Shown here: positions 49,624 through 61,814 of the stretch, in pieces
Layout of the letters: every line of letters starts with the position of its first letter
Position numbering within the stretch: the first letter of the stretch is position 1
Source: Saxidomus purpurata
Taxonomy: Eukaryota; Mollusca; Bivalvia; Venerida; Veneridae
DNA: 64,000 nt
Assembly: GCA_022818135.1 (NCBI GenBank)
Contig: JAFMSR010000007.1
Location: 26,678,415-26,742,414 of the forward strand
Direction: 5' to 3'
Translations under genes and position numbers: made by a program
The notes under the pieces: model-generated
What the model was told of the DNA's origin: nothing
Databases searched by the model: none
Seen by the model: only the letters and a program-made list of their open reading frames with translations

Positions 49624-52600
49624 CTTATCTTCCTTGGTAAGTCTACCCTGAACTTTCTCTGGATCTTGTACCGTTTCTTGCGACTGTTTTGCTAAGTCCT
49701 GTAGAGCCACTTTGGCTTCTGAAATGTTCATTGAAATTTACTGTCATACTCTCAAAATGTTGACAATTTGATAACACTCTCTGTTTAAGCAGGTGACATT
49801 TACAATAGATGACCAATCAACAAGATGCTTAAAAAATTGTGGTGTTTGTTTATTATCCATTAACACAATTTTTGATCCGACTCGCCTTGCATACCTTGAA
49901 ATTATAATACATAAATTTACCAACACAAAATTTTTGTTTCGACAAAATTTTTGTTTTAACAAAGAATGTTATAAACCACAGATACACAATTTTATATATA
50001 AATTAACAACTACAGTCAAAAAGTATTTTTACATGGGAAGACTTGTCTTAAAGCATAAACAAATCCAAAATACCAAAAAATAAATCATACAAGTACTTTA
50101 CCTGCCCAGTCCAAATAGTCAACACATTCTGTATGGTTATACCGCAGAGCTGTTTCACGGGCTCGTTCACCATGTACATTCCTCTGCTGAAGGTTACAAT
50201 GAAATTCTACAAGGATCTTGATAACTTCCAGTCTACCCCAAGCAGCTGCATGATGTAATGCACAAAAGCCTGCAAACAAATTGTTGAGAATTTCATAAAT
50301 AAAAGTATAATTTTACATACAACTAAATTTAAATAATTTCTAGGAATTAATACACACTTTTGTGTATTCTGGGCTTCACCGTGACTTCATACTGAACAGT
50401 TAACCAATCGGATCATTAGGTTGCGTTCATTTCGGTAAAAGGTGAAAACTAGGTCTTTACCGTTGACTCATATGCAAGTTTAAATTTACTTTAAACGAAA
50501 CAAAAAGCTTTTAACAACATAGAATTATTGTAAAAACAATCTGATAGTTTCTAGGTAACAGAGGATCGTCGTCTTCTTTCTTTCATTTCTAATCTTGTTT
50601 ATTGTATTATTTAAAGTTAAAGATGCATAGGGACCAGCGATGACAGATGAGGAATCACCTTTCCCGAATGTAAATAATTTATCAGTACCCGGATGTGCGA
50701 AGCCAAGAATATAAAATTGTACTTGCCTCTTTTTGAAAAATGACTTAACCTGTTCCGTGTGTTCAGGTTTAGTATATCGTAAAGTACACTTTGTGAATAT
50801 GCAAAAAAAAAGGTTACAAGATACACTTTTAGTCCAGAATCACTCTACTGAACCAAGCTTTTGTGAATGTAATTCTCTTTCGGGATTAGTTGTGACTTTG
50901 ATAACTTAAACTGGCTTTGTGGTTGTATCAGTAAACCATATTTAATGAGAAGTAAGAATACTAGCATCAAAGACCTTCCATCAACCATTTTGATACAGTG
51001 TATGTGCATGTATGTTTTACTTGATAATAGATTCTACTTTATCTGAGACATCATCAATGTTGAATGTAGTGACAGTAGCATTCAAAATTTCATAAAACAA
51101 TACTTCCATTATTTTGGTCTTTCTAGCATCTACTGTAGTGTTGAGATATTGCCCATTTACAAAAAAATATTGTACTCAATATTGACATATTGTTGTAACA
51201 TTGAAGCAGTCAGACTTCCATCCTACATACAAACACCTATATCAGGCTCACCAGGCCAGGCACCCACTGTCCCTAAGGCAGATACAGGTTACCTCTGATT
51301 ACCACATATAGCCCGTAACGCTGTATTATCGGCGTATTTGTCTTTTCCTCAACACCAGTTGTATTTAGTCATTAATTTATAAAATATACAATTTACACAA
51401 CATGCAGCAACATCAAAGACATGTGTTACGACCAAAATACATAAGTTTTACAAAGTAGGTCAAACAAAACAAACTACCCACACACCCGAGTGATTTAGAT
51501 TTCATCCAAGGGAAAGAACTCTATTATCGGCGTAATCGAGTTATCCGCAAAAAATACGGAAGGCAATGATTTGCCTTGTAAAATTATCTGCTATGGTTCA
51601 AACGCTCCCAATATCCAAAGAATTAAGAAATATAAAACTGAATTTACAAAATATATTCCAAATTTAAAGTGACATTATGCGCATTTTTTCAAGTAAAAAT
51701 CCAGCTGAAAAAATGGTGTGTGTACAAAAGTGTAGAGGAAATAATAACTTTTAACCCAATACACCACCAGTATGAAAAAATAACTTTCAAAATATTGATT
51801 TTCTTATTTGACTGGGAGAGTCAATTTAAGAAAAGAACAACTGCATGCAGGAGTTGCTTCCCTTCCACTGCCGAAATCTCTACCAACATCAACAACGACA
51901 CATTCAACTATCATTTTATCAGTCCGATTTTTTTATATCTAAAGCACCAACTTCAAATACTAATGCGGCATAATCATTAATTTAACACATTTAAATGCAC
52001 AGCAACCAAAAATTGCTTTTATAAAACTGTCACCAAAAATACACTTTGTGCAGTAATATGCGCATAATGTAACTTTAAGTGTGCAAGTGTGCAAGAAGTT
52101 CAAACTGTTCACAAAATTCTAGTCTTTATAATTTTATAAAATATCAAAATCAAAACATTAAATCCAACCATAAATGATTCCAAGAACAAAAATAAACACA
52201 TTGACAGTCATTATGGGATTCTTTTTCATAGTTAATGGCTTATCCCATACTAGGAATTAAAGATATGCATTTAGAAGTATTGAAATAATTCATATTCTTT
52301 GAAAAAATCATTATTTCTAACTGACTTTAATTAGTATTTCACAAGCAAAAACAGACAGAACCGCCTTTCCCTACCTTAAAAAATCGGTCAGAGTGACGTC
52401 ATAGCAGACGAAAAAATGCTCATTTACTTATCCTGTAGTTATTATTCAATAAATAAACAGTACTTTGGGGGGATATTTCGTTGAATAACACCTGGAAATG
52501 TGTAAAAAGCTTTTGCAAATGAACACAAACTTTCAAGTAAACATGACATTTCTAGAAAAAATGAGGTGCTTGATCCAGTGTGAACTTCCGGTCACAAATT

Positions 52601-52997
52601 TGCATATGGTATTCACCAATAGAGGGCGCGATTACTCCGAAATACCCGAAAGTATGATTACACCGATAATTGGAATGCGCCGATAATATGGAGTTCGAGT
52701 ATATATACCTTTTGGCGTGGTTGAGTTCACATCTGCACCCCGCTGTAACAGTTCTTTTGTCATGTCAAGTCTTCCAAGAGTTGCAGAGATATCTAACGGT
52801 GTCTTGCCATCACTGTCTCTTTGATTTACCAGCTCTGCTATGTTTTCCTTGAACGGATCACTATCGTCTTCAAAAGATTTTGTCAGTCTTGGAATATCGT
52901 CTTTCAAAATACAGTGTGTAACAATTGTTGTGTTTGGAAGCAAAATCTCAATTTCATCTTGCGCATCTTCTTGATTTTCTCCTTCTTGCAAAGTCAT
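49624..52997 (-). CDS. ANKRD45: Ankyrin repeat domain-containing protein 45, 3' end missing
   Basis: Exons: 52997-52709 (ATG, phase 1 end), 50269-50102 (phase 1 end), 49718-49624 (phase 0 end), 184 codons in all, GT-AG throughout. Two ankyrin repeats are seen: DGKTPLDISATLGRLDMTKE with LLQRGADVN, and ALHHAAAWGRLEVIKILVEF. Then come the family-specific ERARETALRYNHTECVDYLD and, in exon 3, DPEKVQGRLTKEDK. Vertebrate ANKRD45 has the same order, with the hallmark LHxAAAWGRLE, ERARxxAxRYxxTECVxFLDWA and EK..GKLxKEDK. The remaining conserved segment (an acidic/coiled C-terminus of about 50 residues) is not found before or after the 48.6 kb gap. Vertebrate work links the protein to cilia and cell division. 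It is divergent from KLHL20. Absence of the last exon is probably an assembly matter. Confidence 0.88.
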
Positions 52998-55004
52998 TTT
53001 GTTAAGAAAAAATCTAATAATTTAGAACACTTTTCTTACAAACGAAACGGAATTCCCGTTACTCCAAAACATTTGACGTCATTTTACCGGAAATTAATTG
53101 ATATGTGTACCACATTTTCATTAGTCAATTTTAAGGTAGTCCCTAGAAAATAAGCCAATGAAGACATAGCTCTTAAAGTACCTATGGATGGATGCAAGTG
53201 CTGTCAAATACTTTTATTTGTAAATATTTTCCAATTATGGAATTGTAAAATCACTTAGTGCTAGATTTCATAAAGCTTGCATTTATAACATAGGAAAATG
53301 TTGAAAGGAGCTGTTGGTAAGAAATATTGGTGTAAAATTACGGATATTCGTGTTAAATGTACCACAGTCTGGAGCTAAGCATGAAATGTCAAGCAAAAAT
53401 TTGTGGGTGGGGTGTGATCTTGATTATGTTTTGATACATGTTAGCCACATTTACCGTACGGGATGTTCGAGAAATTTATTTTTGTATATGTATGACATTT
53501 CAATATACATCAAATTTTGGCAAGACTTAAAATACTGAGGATTGATAAAGCGCATACAATTACAAAAAATAGAAGCAAATGAAATCATCATATTTGTAGT
53601 CTATCTTCTAGAACTGACGTACCCGATACTGGAGACTTGTACATCTATGAGAATCATCAGCTTGCTGTGACATCAAACAAGCCAGTTATCTGATCCGATT
53701 ATTATATTGCAGTGAATAATCTAGTCCTGCGTCATAGACGCACAAAAAATGCAAAGGACGCAAAGATTTGAAATATGTGCATCCTTTAGGACGCAAGCAC
53801 GTGAAAAGTGAGACTTGGGTATATGCTCGCGGCAGTTTGTATAAAAGAATATCGATCACGAACTTGCGTTTCCTGCGAGTATTTAGAAGAATTTTCACAT
53901 GAAATCGTTAAAAAATCGCGGCACTTCGCAGATGTAAAATCGCGGTACTTAGAGTGGTGTTTCAGACAGCTAACAGGACATTAAATTAGAATTATTTTTC
54001 GTGAAAATTTGTATACACGTATTTTTTACTTTTGTACATTTATTAAATTCGAAAATATTTGCCGACCGACGTACATTTGTATAGCTTGATAGTGCATAAC
54101 CCCAAAAAAACTTACTCATATAATACATTGTCTATTCCAAACTAGTTTTTGTAATTCCAAAATAATCAGACTTGTCACTACCCGTCAAAATATTTGGTCT
54201 TTTTAATGCCACGCGCTTCACTTGGATCAAACAAAACTCAGCGTCGGCGTACGTGCTTTGATCTCGTAACATCTGCGGCTTTATGAGTAAAAGAAGTCGC
54301 TGTAGAAATTATTTTATTCGGCAAAGGAAATTCTTTAAAGTAAATACATTGTAGAAGAAAATTTTTACATAGAGCAAATCGGCTTGAAGCGCCGCGATTT
54401 TGTTATAAATATAACATTTATTTTAAATAAAGAATTGTTGGAACTTACAAATGTTAATTAAGTTAATTGAAAATACTTTTCGCATTCACAATTTATCAAA
54501 CGTTACTGTGTCATATAGCTCGAGATTTCAAAGTTGATGTAGTTAGTTTGTCATCCTTTATGAATGCTCGTATTTTTCACACCTACCGCGACATTCGCGA
54601 GTGACAAATGCTAATTGGAGAATAAACCTCGACTAATTACAGCAGATTTTTAACGGAAATAAATATTTTACATAGATCTACGTAAAAGGTAATTAATATT
54701 TTCAGTAACTCAGTACTTTTAGAAACAATTATATTTGAAAAAAAAACACATCGTGCACGGCGGCGTTTCGCAGTGGGGATGTCTGATTCTATTTTCTGAC
54801 TTTTTCGGAAAGGGACTCATTGTTTCATAGCTGGGACTCATTGTTTTGAAAAATGTGCGTCCCAGGGACTCATATAAATCAAAACCTAGATTATTCACTG
54901 TATTGCATTCATTTCTTTATTTATGCAGTAAAAGTTGAAAACTTGGCTCATAGACTAGTTTGCAAGTTTAATCTTATCATACCCTTGAAACGAAATGGGG
55001 GGGG
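52998..55004. promoter_or_regulatory. Shared 5' region between divergent ANKRD45 and KLHL20
   Basis: Must contain the ANKRD45 promoter and probably the promoter and a first exon of KLHL20, because the KLHL20 BTB exon at 56500 begins with a split codon after a good acceptor. No ATG-bearing upstream exon could be identified. 53700-54330 is richer in CpG (cgcgg, gcgtcggcgtacg) than the surroundings. Confidence 0.4.
53074..53081. promoter_or_regulatory. CRE palindrome tgacgtca upstream of ANKRD45
   Basis: A perfect CREB/ATF palindrome 77 bp upstream of the ANKRD45 ATG. The position suits a promoter or 5' UTR site. Function is inference, because the motif also occurs by chance and in repeats (8071, 8091, 43432). 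Confidence 0.35.
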
Positions 55005-55625
55005 GCGGATATAGGAGTGACCTGGTGGATGGTCAGTCAGTCAGGCAGGCAGTTGGTCCGTTGCATTTCCCTTGTCCGGAGCATAACTTGAAAACTACTG
55101 GTTGGAATTCAATACAAGAACTTTAAGAATTGTTTCAAGTTCAGTTATATTCGATTATTATCAGTCTTCATTCATTTTTGTTAATGGAATTTTAAAATTG
55201 ATAATGCATAGGAATCACCTTTCCTGAATAAAAATAATCAATACCCTGATGTGTAACCATAACTCTATCTTGATTCTTGAGTAATTACAGAGTTATTTCC
55301 CTTTGTTACTTTTCCTTGTAAGGACCATAACTTGAAAACTACAGGTTAGAATTCAATACAACTTCATACAGTGGTCAAGCACAATAAGAGGAAGACTTAG
55401 TGCAGATTATTGCACTTTATTACTTTTCCTTGTCCAGAGCATAACTAGAAAACTAATGGTTGGAATTCAATAAAACTTCATATAATCATTTGATGGTCAA
55501 CCAAAATATACTAAAATCACAACTCTAAGTAATTACAGAGTTATTGCCCTACCTTGTAGGGAGTATACCTTGAAAACTACTATGTGGAATTCAGTACAAC
55601 TTCATGCAATGGTCAAGCATAATGA
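55005..55625 (+). repeat. Tandem-module repeat, period about 120-125 bp
   Basis: Modules with cttgtccggagcataacttg, gaaaactactggttggaatt and gtaattacagagttattgcc recur near 55075, 55320, 55437 and 55560. The block is preceded by ggtcagtcagtcaggcaggc. Same style as the 15.3 kb block. Non-coding. Confidence 0.6.
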
Positions 55626-55659
55626 GATGAAGTGCAATGTACAAGAACCATAAATCTAT

Positions 55660-55915
55660 CATGACAAAAGTAGCGGGTTTGATATCCGGGGCTGACCAAC
55701 TAAAATTACTATTGTTGTCTTTTGGATATGACTTAAATCGCAGTCCCTTGTATAGGTGCTATACCACCTGGCATGTTAAAGAACCAGGGGTGTCTCTGGA
55801 ATTGAGACGCTTTCTGTATCTTGCACTATCCTCGGAAAACTTACCCCTTCTGGGGGTGGTGGTCATATAGGAAACTGCTACCAACGGTAAAAACCTTATA
55901 TACGATACGTAATAA
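55660..55915 (+). mobile_element. SINE with V-SINE-like core
   Basis: A degenerate B box, gcgggtttgatatccgggg, is followed by a body with gcatgttaaagaaccagggg and gtctctggaattgagacgct. The attaaagaacc-type core is shared with the SINE at 975-1324 (catgtaaaagaatcgagggg), which supports a common mollusc V-SINE/RUDI-like family. The family name is inference. Confidence 0.5.
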
Positions 55916-56499
55916 TCACATTAAATAGTGATAGGTCTAGTTTCAAATTGAACAAAAAGTTTTTAACAACAAACATTATTACAAATTCAATTCTGTGATT
56001 TTTATCAAATGGTAGACAGTCATCTTCTTTCATTCTTATTAATGGAATCTTAAAATTGAAAATGCATAGAGCCAAGGAATCGCCTTTCCTGAATAAAAAG
56101 AATCAGTTACCTGATGTGTGTAGCTGTTAATACTCTCAACAATAATTTCTTAACATAGTCAGACTTTCTGAGGTAATTAGTGTTTGATAACAAATTAACA
56201 ATGGAAATACCACTTAAGTTAGATATAGGCGTAACCATGTATGAGCTGTATAAGCTAAGCTGTAGCATCTGGGGATTTTAAAATGATATGGCTTAAAAAT
56301 TCCGCACATCAAGATGTGGTGTTGCATGTAAGATCCACATCTTTACCTCACACATAATATAAAACTGTCCAGAGATAATGGAGTGAATTTTTTTTAGTAA
56401 TCTTAGGAATGTTCCAGTACATTGTACTAAGAATTTTTTTTCTTCAGAATTTTGTTTGATTTATTGCAATGACATTGATTCAAGGCTTCTGTTTTCCAG

Positions 56500-59417
56500 A
56501 TCTCACCCAGACTACTGGCATTGAAAGGCCATCATCGCCAGCTAGACTGGCGTACACATCGGATAAACATCCAAAACACACTTTAGAAGCAATTAATGTT
56601 CTTAGAAAACACAGAGAATTGTGTGATGTAGTGTTAATAGTTGGACAGCGAAAGATATTTGCACACAGAGTGATCTTGTCAGCTTGCAGTCCGTACTTTC
56701 ATGCCATGTTTACGGGAGAGCTGGCTGAGAGTCGACAAACAGAAGTGACTATCAGAGACATCGACGAGAATGCTATGGAACTTTTAATAGACTTCTGCTA
56801 TATGTCAAATATTACAGTAGAAGAAAGTAACGTTCAGACTTTGTTGCCCGCTGCGTGTCTGTTACAGTTAGCTGAAATACAAGACGTTTGTTGTGAATTT
56901 CTTAAAAGACAGCTAGATCCATCAAATTGTCTTGGAATACGAGCATTTGCAGATACACATGCATGTAGGGATTTGTTACGCATAGCTGACAAGTTTACAC
57001 AACACAATTTTCAAGAGGTGAAAGATTCTTACATGTTCTAAATTTATACATACATGAATGAGAAATGCAGACTCAAGCAAAGTCTTCATTGTATGATACA
57101 TCATTACTCTATTTTTATATATTCAACTTTTTTGGTGTTGTGCCTTTACTCAATTACTGGTAAATAATTCAGTCTATGTCAGTATTGTATAATTCTGAAA
57201 TTCAAGTGTTCCTATCAGTCATAATTTCCAAATACATTGCTTTGGATTTTTGTACATGGCACAAACACAGTTTCAACTATTTGGAGATGGTAGGTCAGCA
57301 GTTATGTAGGTATTTACTTTGTCTGGTCTTTTCAAGCTTTAAGCTGTTGAATGGGATTCATATATCGCACTTAGGTGATGCAAATTGTGAATGCACATAA
57401 TAAATTATTTGAATGTTGATCATGATCTGCACAGATCACAATGGCAGAATCATAATTATAATGGCAGTACGGCAAAGGTTAAATGGTATAAAAGGTAGTT
57501 TCAGCTGTAGCGCAGTACAGCACAAAATGTATTGTAAAAATCTATCACATGTGTCAGTGTAACATGATTGTTTTATTGTTCGCTTAGGTGATGGAAAGTG
57601 AAGAGTTTATGTTACTGCCTATCAACCAGCTGGTGGACATCATCTCCAGTGATGAACTTAATGTACGCACAGAGGAACAAGTATTTAATGCAGTGATGGG
57701 CTGGGTGAAATACAATATACAAGAACGGAGAGAACATTTACCTTCAGTAAGTACATGTATAGGATTATAACAGCTGCGATATCGGAGAACTGTTACGTAT
57801 TTAGGCCATTAGGTTTTGCATTCTCGCGTCATTTTACACATTTTTGTATTATTAATTTGGCGTTTTTAAAATTTTTCAGTGAGACATTTGCAGCTCTGAG
57901 CTGCTTAAACTACATGTAGTGGATTAGAGACTGCTACATTCAAAGCAAAAATCAGTTGTCTTGAATGTGTGTAGAGATCAATTTTCAGCATTATACTGGA
58001 GTAGAATGTGTAACATTATAACTGTCTCCATTTCCTTTGTGGTATGATTTCATGTAAATACTTGCACAACCTTTGGCATTTGAAGCATAACTGTCCTCAT
58101 TATCAGAAAAACATTCCCTAAAGTTTTAAAATTTGAAAGTTGAAGTATTACTCATGAGTTTTTCAATGATATTGCAAAAAATAAGGAACCCTATCTGACA
58201 ACAGTTTTTTGTGAAGACGGGTCAACAAATATGATATAAAGGTAAAAATGTAGCTACAATGTGCATGACCAATGTGTCAATTTAATTTACTATATGAATA
58301 TTTCTTTAGTGCTAATCTTTAAAAAAAATCTTTAAGATAAAATCTTCAGAGAAGAGCAAGTGAGAGTTACTGAGTATCAAATATTTATGCCTTTTTGTTA
58401 GACGCTTGTTTTATTTACAGGTTTTACAACACGTTCGTCTTCCATTAATGAGTCCAAAGTTTTTAGTTGGTACTGTAGGCTCGGACTTGCTGATTAAGAG
58501 TGACGACGCCTGCAGGGACCTTGTTGACGAAGCAAAAAACTACCTCCTCTTGCCACAGGAAAGACCCCTAATGCAGGGACCTAGGACCAGGGCCAGAAAG
58601 CCTATACGTTGTGGCGAAGTTCTTTTTGCAGGTGAGATTTAAACTTAAAACATGGAAATGGAAATGGTCATACTTTTATTATAATACTTTCTTTAAAAAT
58701 GTTCTAAAAGGCTTATAAATCTTAAAACCAAAATATTTCAGTACTGAAATGTTGAAAATGAATAAAAAGTGTTACAATCATATGCCCATTATTACTAAAT
58801 AATTTTCAGAAACCGTTTACAAATTGCTGTTAAAAACTGCATTTATTTAGGAGCAAAGACATAAACAGGTGTGAAATAGCTTCAGAGGCACCATTGTAAC
58901 TTAGGAGTTAGCCAACTTCGGCATGCGAAAATCTAGTTACAGACTGAGGTTAATTATATGTCTAACAGAAAATGCGAAAATTTGAATTCATTTATCCAAA
59001 AGTTTGATTCTCTAAAATTTAATAAGGACCAACGTAGGTGATTTTGATGTTTATATGAGCAGGTAGTGACATTTGTGTCCCATGGACACATTTGTTATTT
59101 AAATGTGAAAATATTCTGAAATTAAATCTTATGGTTTCATGTAGCTTTTGATAACTTATATACAAAATTTTCTTATGGTTGTTTTATGATTTTTCTTTAT
59201 AAAACTTTTAGATATGTATGTTGTTACTTGCAGTGGGTGGGTGGTGTAGTGGTGATGCAATCTCCAGCGTGGAAAGATACGATCCCCAGACAGGAGAGTG
59301 GCGTATGGTTGCGCCAATGTGTAAGCGACGTTGTGGTGTTGGTGTAGCTGTACTGAATGATCTGTTGTACGCAGTTGGTGGCCATGATGGACAGTCCTAT
59401 CTGAACAGTATTGAAAG
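56500..59417 (+). CDS. KLHL20: Kelch-like protein 20, N-terminal two-thirds (BTB, BACK, first kelch blade)
   Basis: Exons: 56500-57017, 57588-57746, 58421-58631, 59234-59417; all GT-AG and phase-consistent, 357 codons. The BTB domain has [39 protein letters not shown] and [24 protein letters not shown] has [40 protein letters not shown] and [20 protein letters not shown]. The linker has [20 protein letters not shown], and the first kelch blade [20 protein letters not shown]. Near-identity to vertebrate KLHL20 makes the orthology secure. The protein is a CUL3 ubiquitin-ligase substrate adaptor (DAPK1, PML and ULK1 are known vertebrate substrates). An ATG at 56469 would keep the frame open, but the strong acceptor at 56498-56499 suggests an upstream exon. 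Blades 2-6 are not in the window; the gap at 59878 or sequence beyond 64000 should hold them. Confidence 0.95.
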
Positions 59418-59682
59418 GTTAGAGAAAAGTCTTTTACAGCATTTGAAATTCTGAAGTCAGTTACACTCAAACCTGTGTTACATACATGTAGCATCAATGA
59501 ATAATGATCAGTCTACAAATAAAGACCAGCAGGGGAGAAATCATTGCATCTGATCTTCTGAAGCAAAACATTTGTGAATAGAGACCTGTCAATAAAGGCT
59601 TATTAGCGTCTTCCAGGCTGATGTTTGTTCACAAGTTTGTCTATTTTAAAAGGGAACACTTGCTTCCTTATGATTGTTTTTA

Positions 59683-59877
59683 GCTCGACTATTCGAAGAA
59701 TAAGGAGACTATTGCACTCGCCCCAGCGTCGGCGTCGCGTCGGCGTCTGCGTTGGTTAAAGTTTTTCATAAAGTCAAATATCTTGAATACTATCAAAGGT
59801 ATTGACTTGAAACTCAAACTATATGTTTACCATCAACATCTTCACCTGAGGAAACAATCCCCATAACTCTGTTTTGG
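59683..59877 (+). repeat. Dispersed repeat start (ttagctcgactattcgaaga) with gcgtcggcgtc run
   Basis: The text tttagctcgactattcgaag, then ccccagcgtcggcgtcgcgt and ggttaaagtttttcat, has the look of a common bivalve repeat. It runs into the gap, and the short CpG-rich repeat is a plausible cause of the break. Confidence 0.45.
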
Positions 59878-60377
59878 NNNNNNNNNNNNNNNNNNNNNNN
59901 NNNNNNNNNNNNNNNNNNNNNNNNNNNNNNNNNNNNNNNNNNNNNNNNNNNNNNNNNNNNNNNNNNNNNNNNNNNNNNNNNNNNNNNNNNNNNNNNNNNN
60001 NNNNNNNNNNNNNNNNNNNNNNNNNNNNNNNNNNNNNNNNNNNNNNNNNNNNNNNNNNNNNNNNNNNNNNNNNNNNNNNNNNNNNNNNNNNNNNNNNNNN
60101 NNNNNNNNNNNNNNNNNNNNNNNNNNNNNNNNNNNNNNNNNNNNNNNNNNNNNNNNNNNNNNNNNNNNNNNNNNNNNNNNNNNNNNNNNNNNNNNNNNNN
60201 NNNNNNNNNNNNNNNNNNNNNNNNNNNNNNNNNNNNNNNNNNNNNNNNNNNNNNNNNNNNNNNNNNNNNNNNNNNNNNNNNNNNNNNNNNNNNNNNNNNN
60301 NNNNNNNNNNNNNNNNNNNNNNNNNNNNNNNNNNNNNNNNNNNNNNNNNNNNNNNNNNNNNNNNNNNNNNNNNNNNN
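59878..60377. other. Assembly gap, 500 N
   Basis: Exactly 500 N. It hides the 5' part of the DIRS-like element and possibly KLHL20 exons. Confidence 0.98.
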
Positions 60378-60378
60378 T

Positions 60379-61266
60379 TGTGAACAGTATTCAGACTGTG
60401 AAGATTATGACACAGAATGGGGTGCCCCTGTAGCAAAGAGATCGAGGACCCTAGGTCCTACAGATTCTGATCTGGCCCCTAGTACTGACAGTAACAATAA
60501 TTTACCACCTAGTCGTTTTGCTTGTTTATCAAGTAAGTTCAAGCCCCAGGAAATTTGTAGTGACGATATTGATAGTGTTCTAGCAGAGAATGTTGCAGAG
60601 CTGTTCCGTAAGGGCATGAGTGATGAACAGTATGACAAAATTGTGAAAGACGAGAGTTCTGCTCGACCTGGAAATTGTGAAGCTCTAAGTGAAGTCAAGT
60701 TGAACAAATTAATTTGGGATGTGATCTCAAGTAAAGCTAGGACTAATGATAAGAAGCTTCAAGGTATTGAAACGTCTGTTGTCAAGGCCGGTGTTTTTCT
60801 AGCTAAAACCATGGATCAAGCTGCTAAACTTGAAAAAAGTTTGTCTGAGTCTGGAAATGAAACCGACTGTGACCTTTCTGGTATTATAGAAGGCTGCAAT
60901 GATGCACTTGCTTTAATGGGTCATGCAAACTACCAGATAAACATGACGAGAAGGGATTTTCTGAGACCTGAATTAAGATCTGAGTACACTCACTTGTGCT
61001 CACACTCACTACCGTTCTCAAAGGAACTTTTTGGAGACGATGTCTCTAAAACAGCTAAAGAAATTGAAGACCGCAACAAAATGGGAAACAGACTGCAGCA
61101 GGGTCAGGTGTTTAGAGGTCGCTTCAGAGGTAGATTTGGTTTTAGGGGCCAGTTCCGTGGGGGTCGTAGACCGTCATATGGTAGAGGTTTCCGCAGTTTT
61201 GGTGCTGCTTCAGCTGGACCACAGGGTGATTCAAAAAACTTCTCTCGTCGGGGAACGAGGAGGTAA
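60379..61266 (+). mobile_element. DIRS-like retroelement ORF1 (gag-like), 5' end in gap
   Basis: Open for 296 codons from the gap edge to TAA at 61264-61266. It is acidic at first (EQYSDCEDYDTEW), then helical and charged (ENVAELFRKGMSDEQYDKIV, LNKLIWDVISSKARTNDKKL, FLAKTMDQAAKLEKSL). A C-terminal arginine/glycine tail with FRGRFRGRFGFRGQFRGG probably binds nucleic acid. It is followed in the -1 frame by a reverse transcriptase of DIRS/Ngaro type, which is why I call it gag-like. Intact within the visible part. Confidence 0.7.
61233..61259 (+). promoter_or_regulatory. Candidate -1 ribosomal frameshift site, A AAA AAC plus stem
   Basis: The heptamer a-aaa-aac at 61233-61239 lies in the correct phase of the gag frame (codons tcA AAA AAC). 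Slipping -1 leads directly into the RT frame, open from 61239. Four nucleotides on, ctcgt (61244-61248) can pair with acgag (61255-61259) around a 6-nt loop. The gag stop is 25 nt after the heptamer. The stem is short, so strength is uncertain. Confidence 0.5.
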
Positions 61267-61814
61267 ACAACACATCTCAGGTACGTCCAGTTTTCACAGC
61301 TGGCAGGTTGGAACATTTTGTTTCTGAATGGGAAAAAATTACTTCTGATCCTTTTATTTTAGACATTGTTAAACATTGTCATATAGAATTCATTGATGGT
61401 ATTGCACCTCATCAATCACATCCGCCTCTGGCATGTCACTTTAATGATATGGAAGAAAATATTATAGCTTTAGAAATTGCTAAATTGCTGGAAATGGAGG
61501 TCATTACAGAGGTTTCTTATGCTAAAGGTCAGTTTTTATCCCCAATTTTTCTGCGGAAAAAGAAAAATGGAGAATATCGCTTAATTTTGAATCTAAAGGA
61601 GTTGAACAAATTTGTTCCATATCATCATTTTAAAATGGATACTTTTGAAACGGCAGTTAGTTTAATCACAAAAGGCATGAGTTTAAGCAGTATAGATATC
61701 CGACATGCCTATTACAGTGTAAAAATTGCTGACGAGCATCAGAAATACCTGCGTTTTGAGTTTAGAAACAAAATGTTCCAATTTTGCTGTATGCCTACAG
61801 TAGTCGGAACGTAA
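61240..61814 (+). pseudogene. DIRS-like reverse transcriptase, truncated before the catalytic YxDD
   Basis: Open in the -1 frame relative to gag; the recognisable domain runs from about 61308. It has the family's SPIFLRKKKNGEYRLILNLK, LNKFVPYHHFKMDTFE and motif A SSIDIRHAYYSVKI (first catalytic Asp), then HQKYLRFEF. Similarity ends after CCMP at about 61796, where DIRS RTs continue LPFGLSSAP. The frame then stops at 61812-61814 in unrelated sequence. No second catalytic motif, RNase H or tyrosine recombinase follows. The element therefore looks broken by deletion or by insertion of other DNA. Confidence 0.75.
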
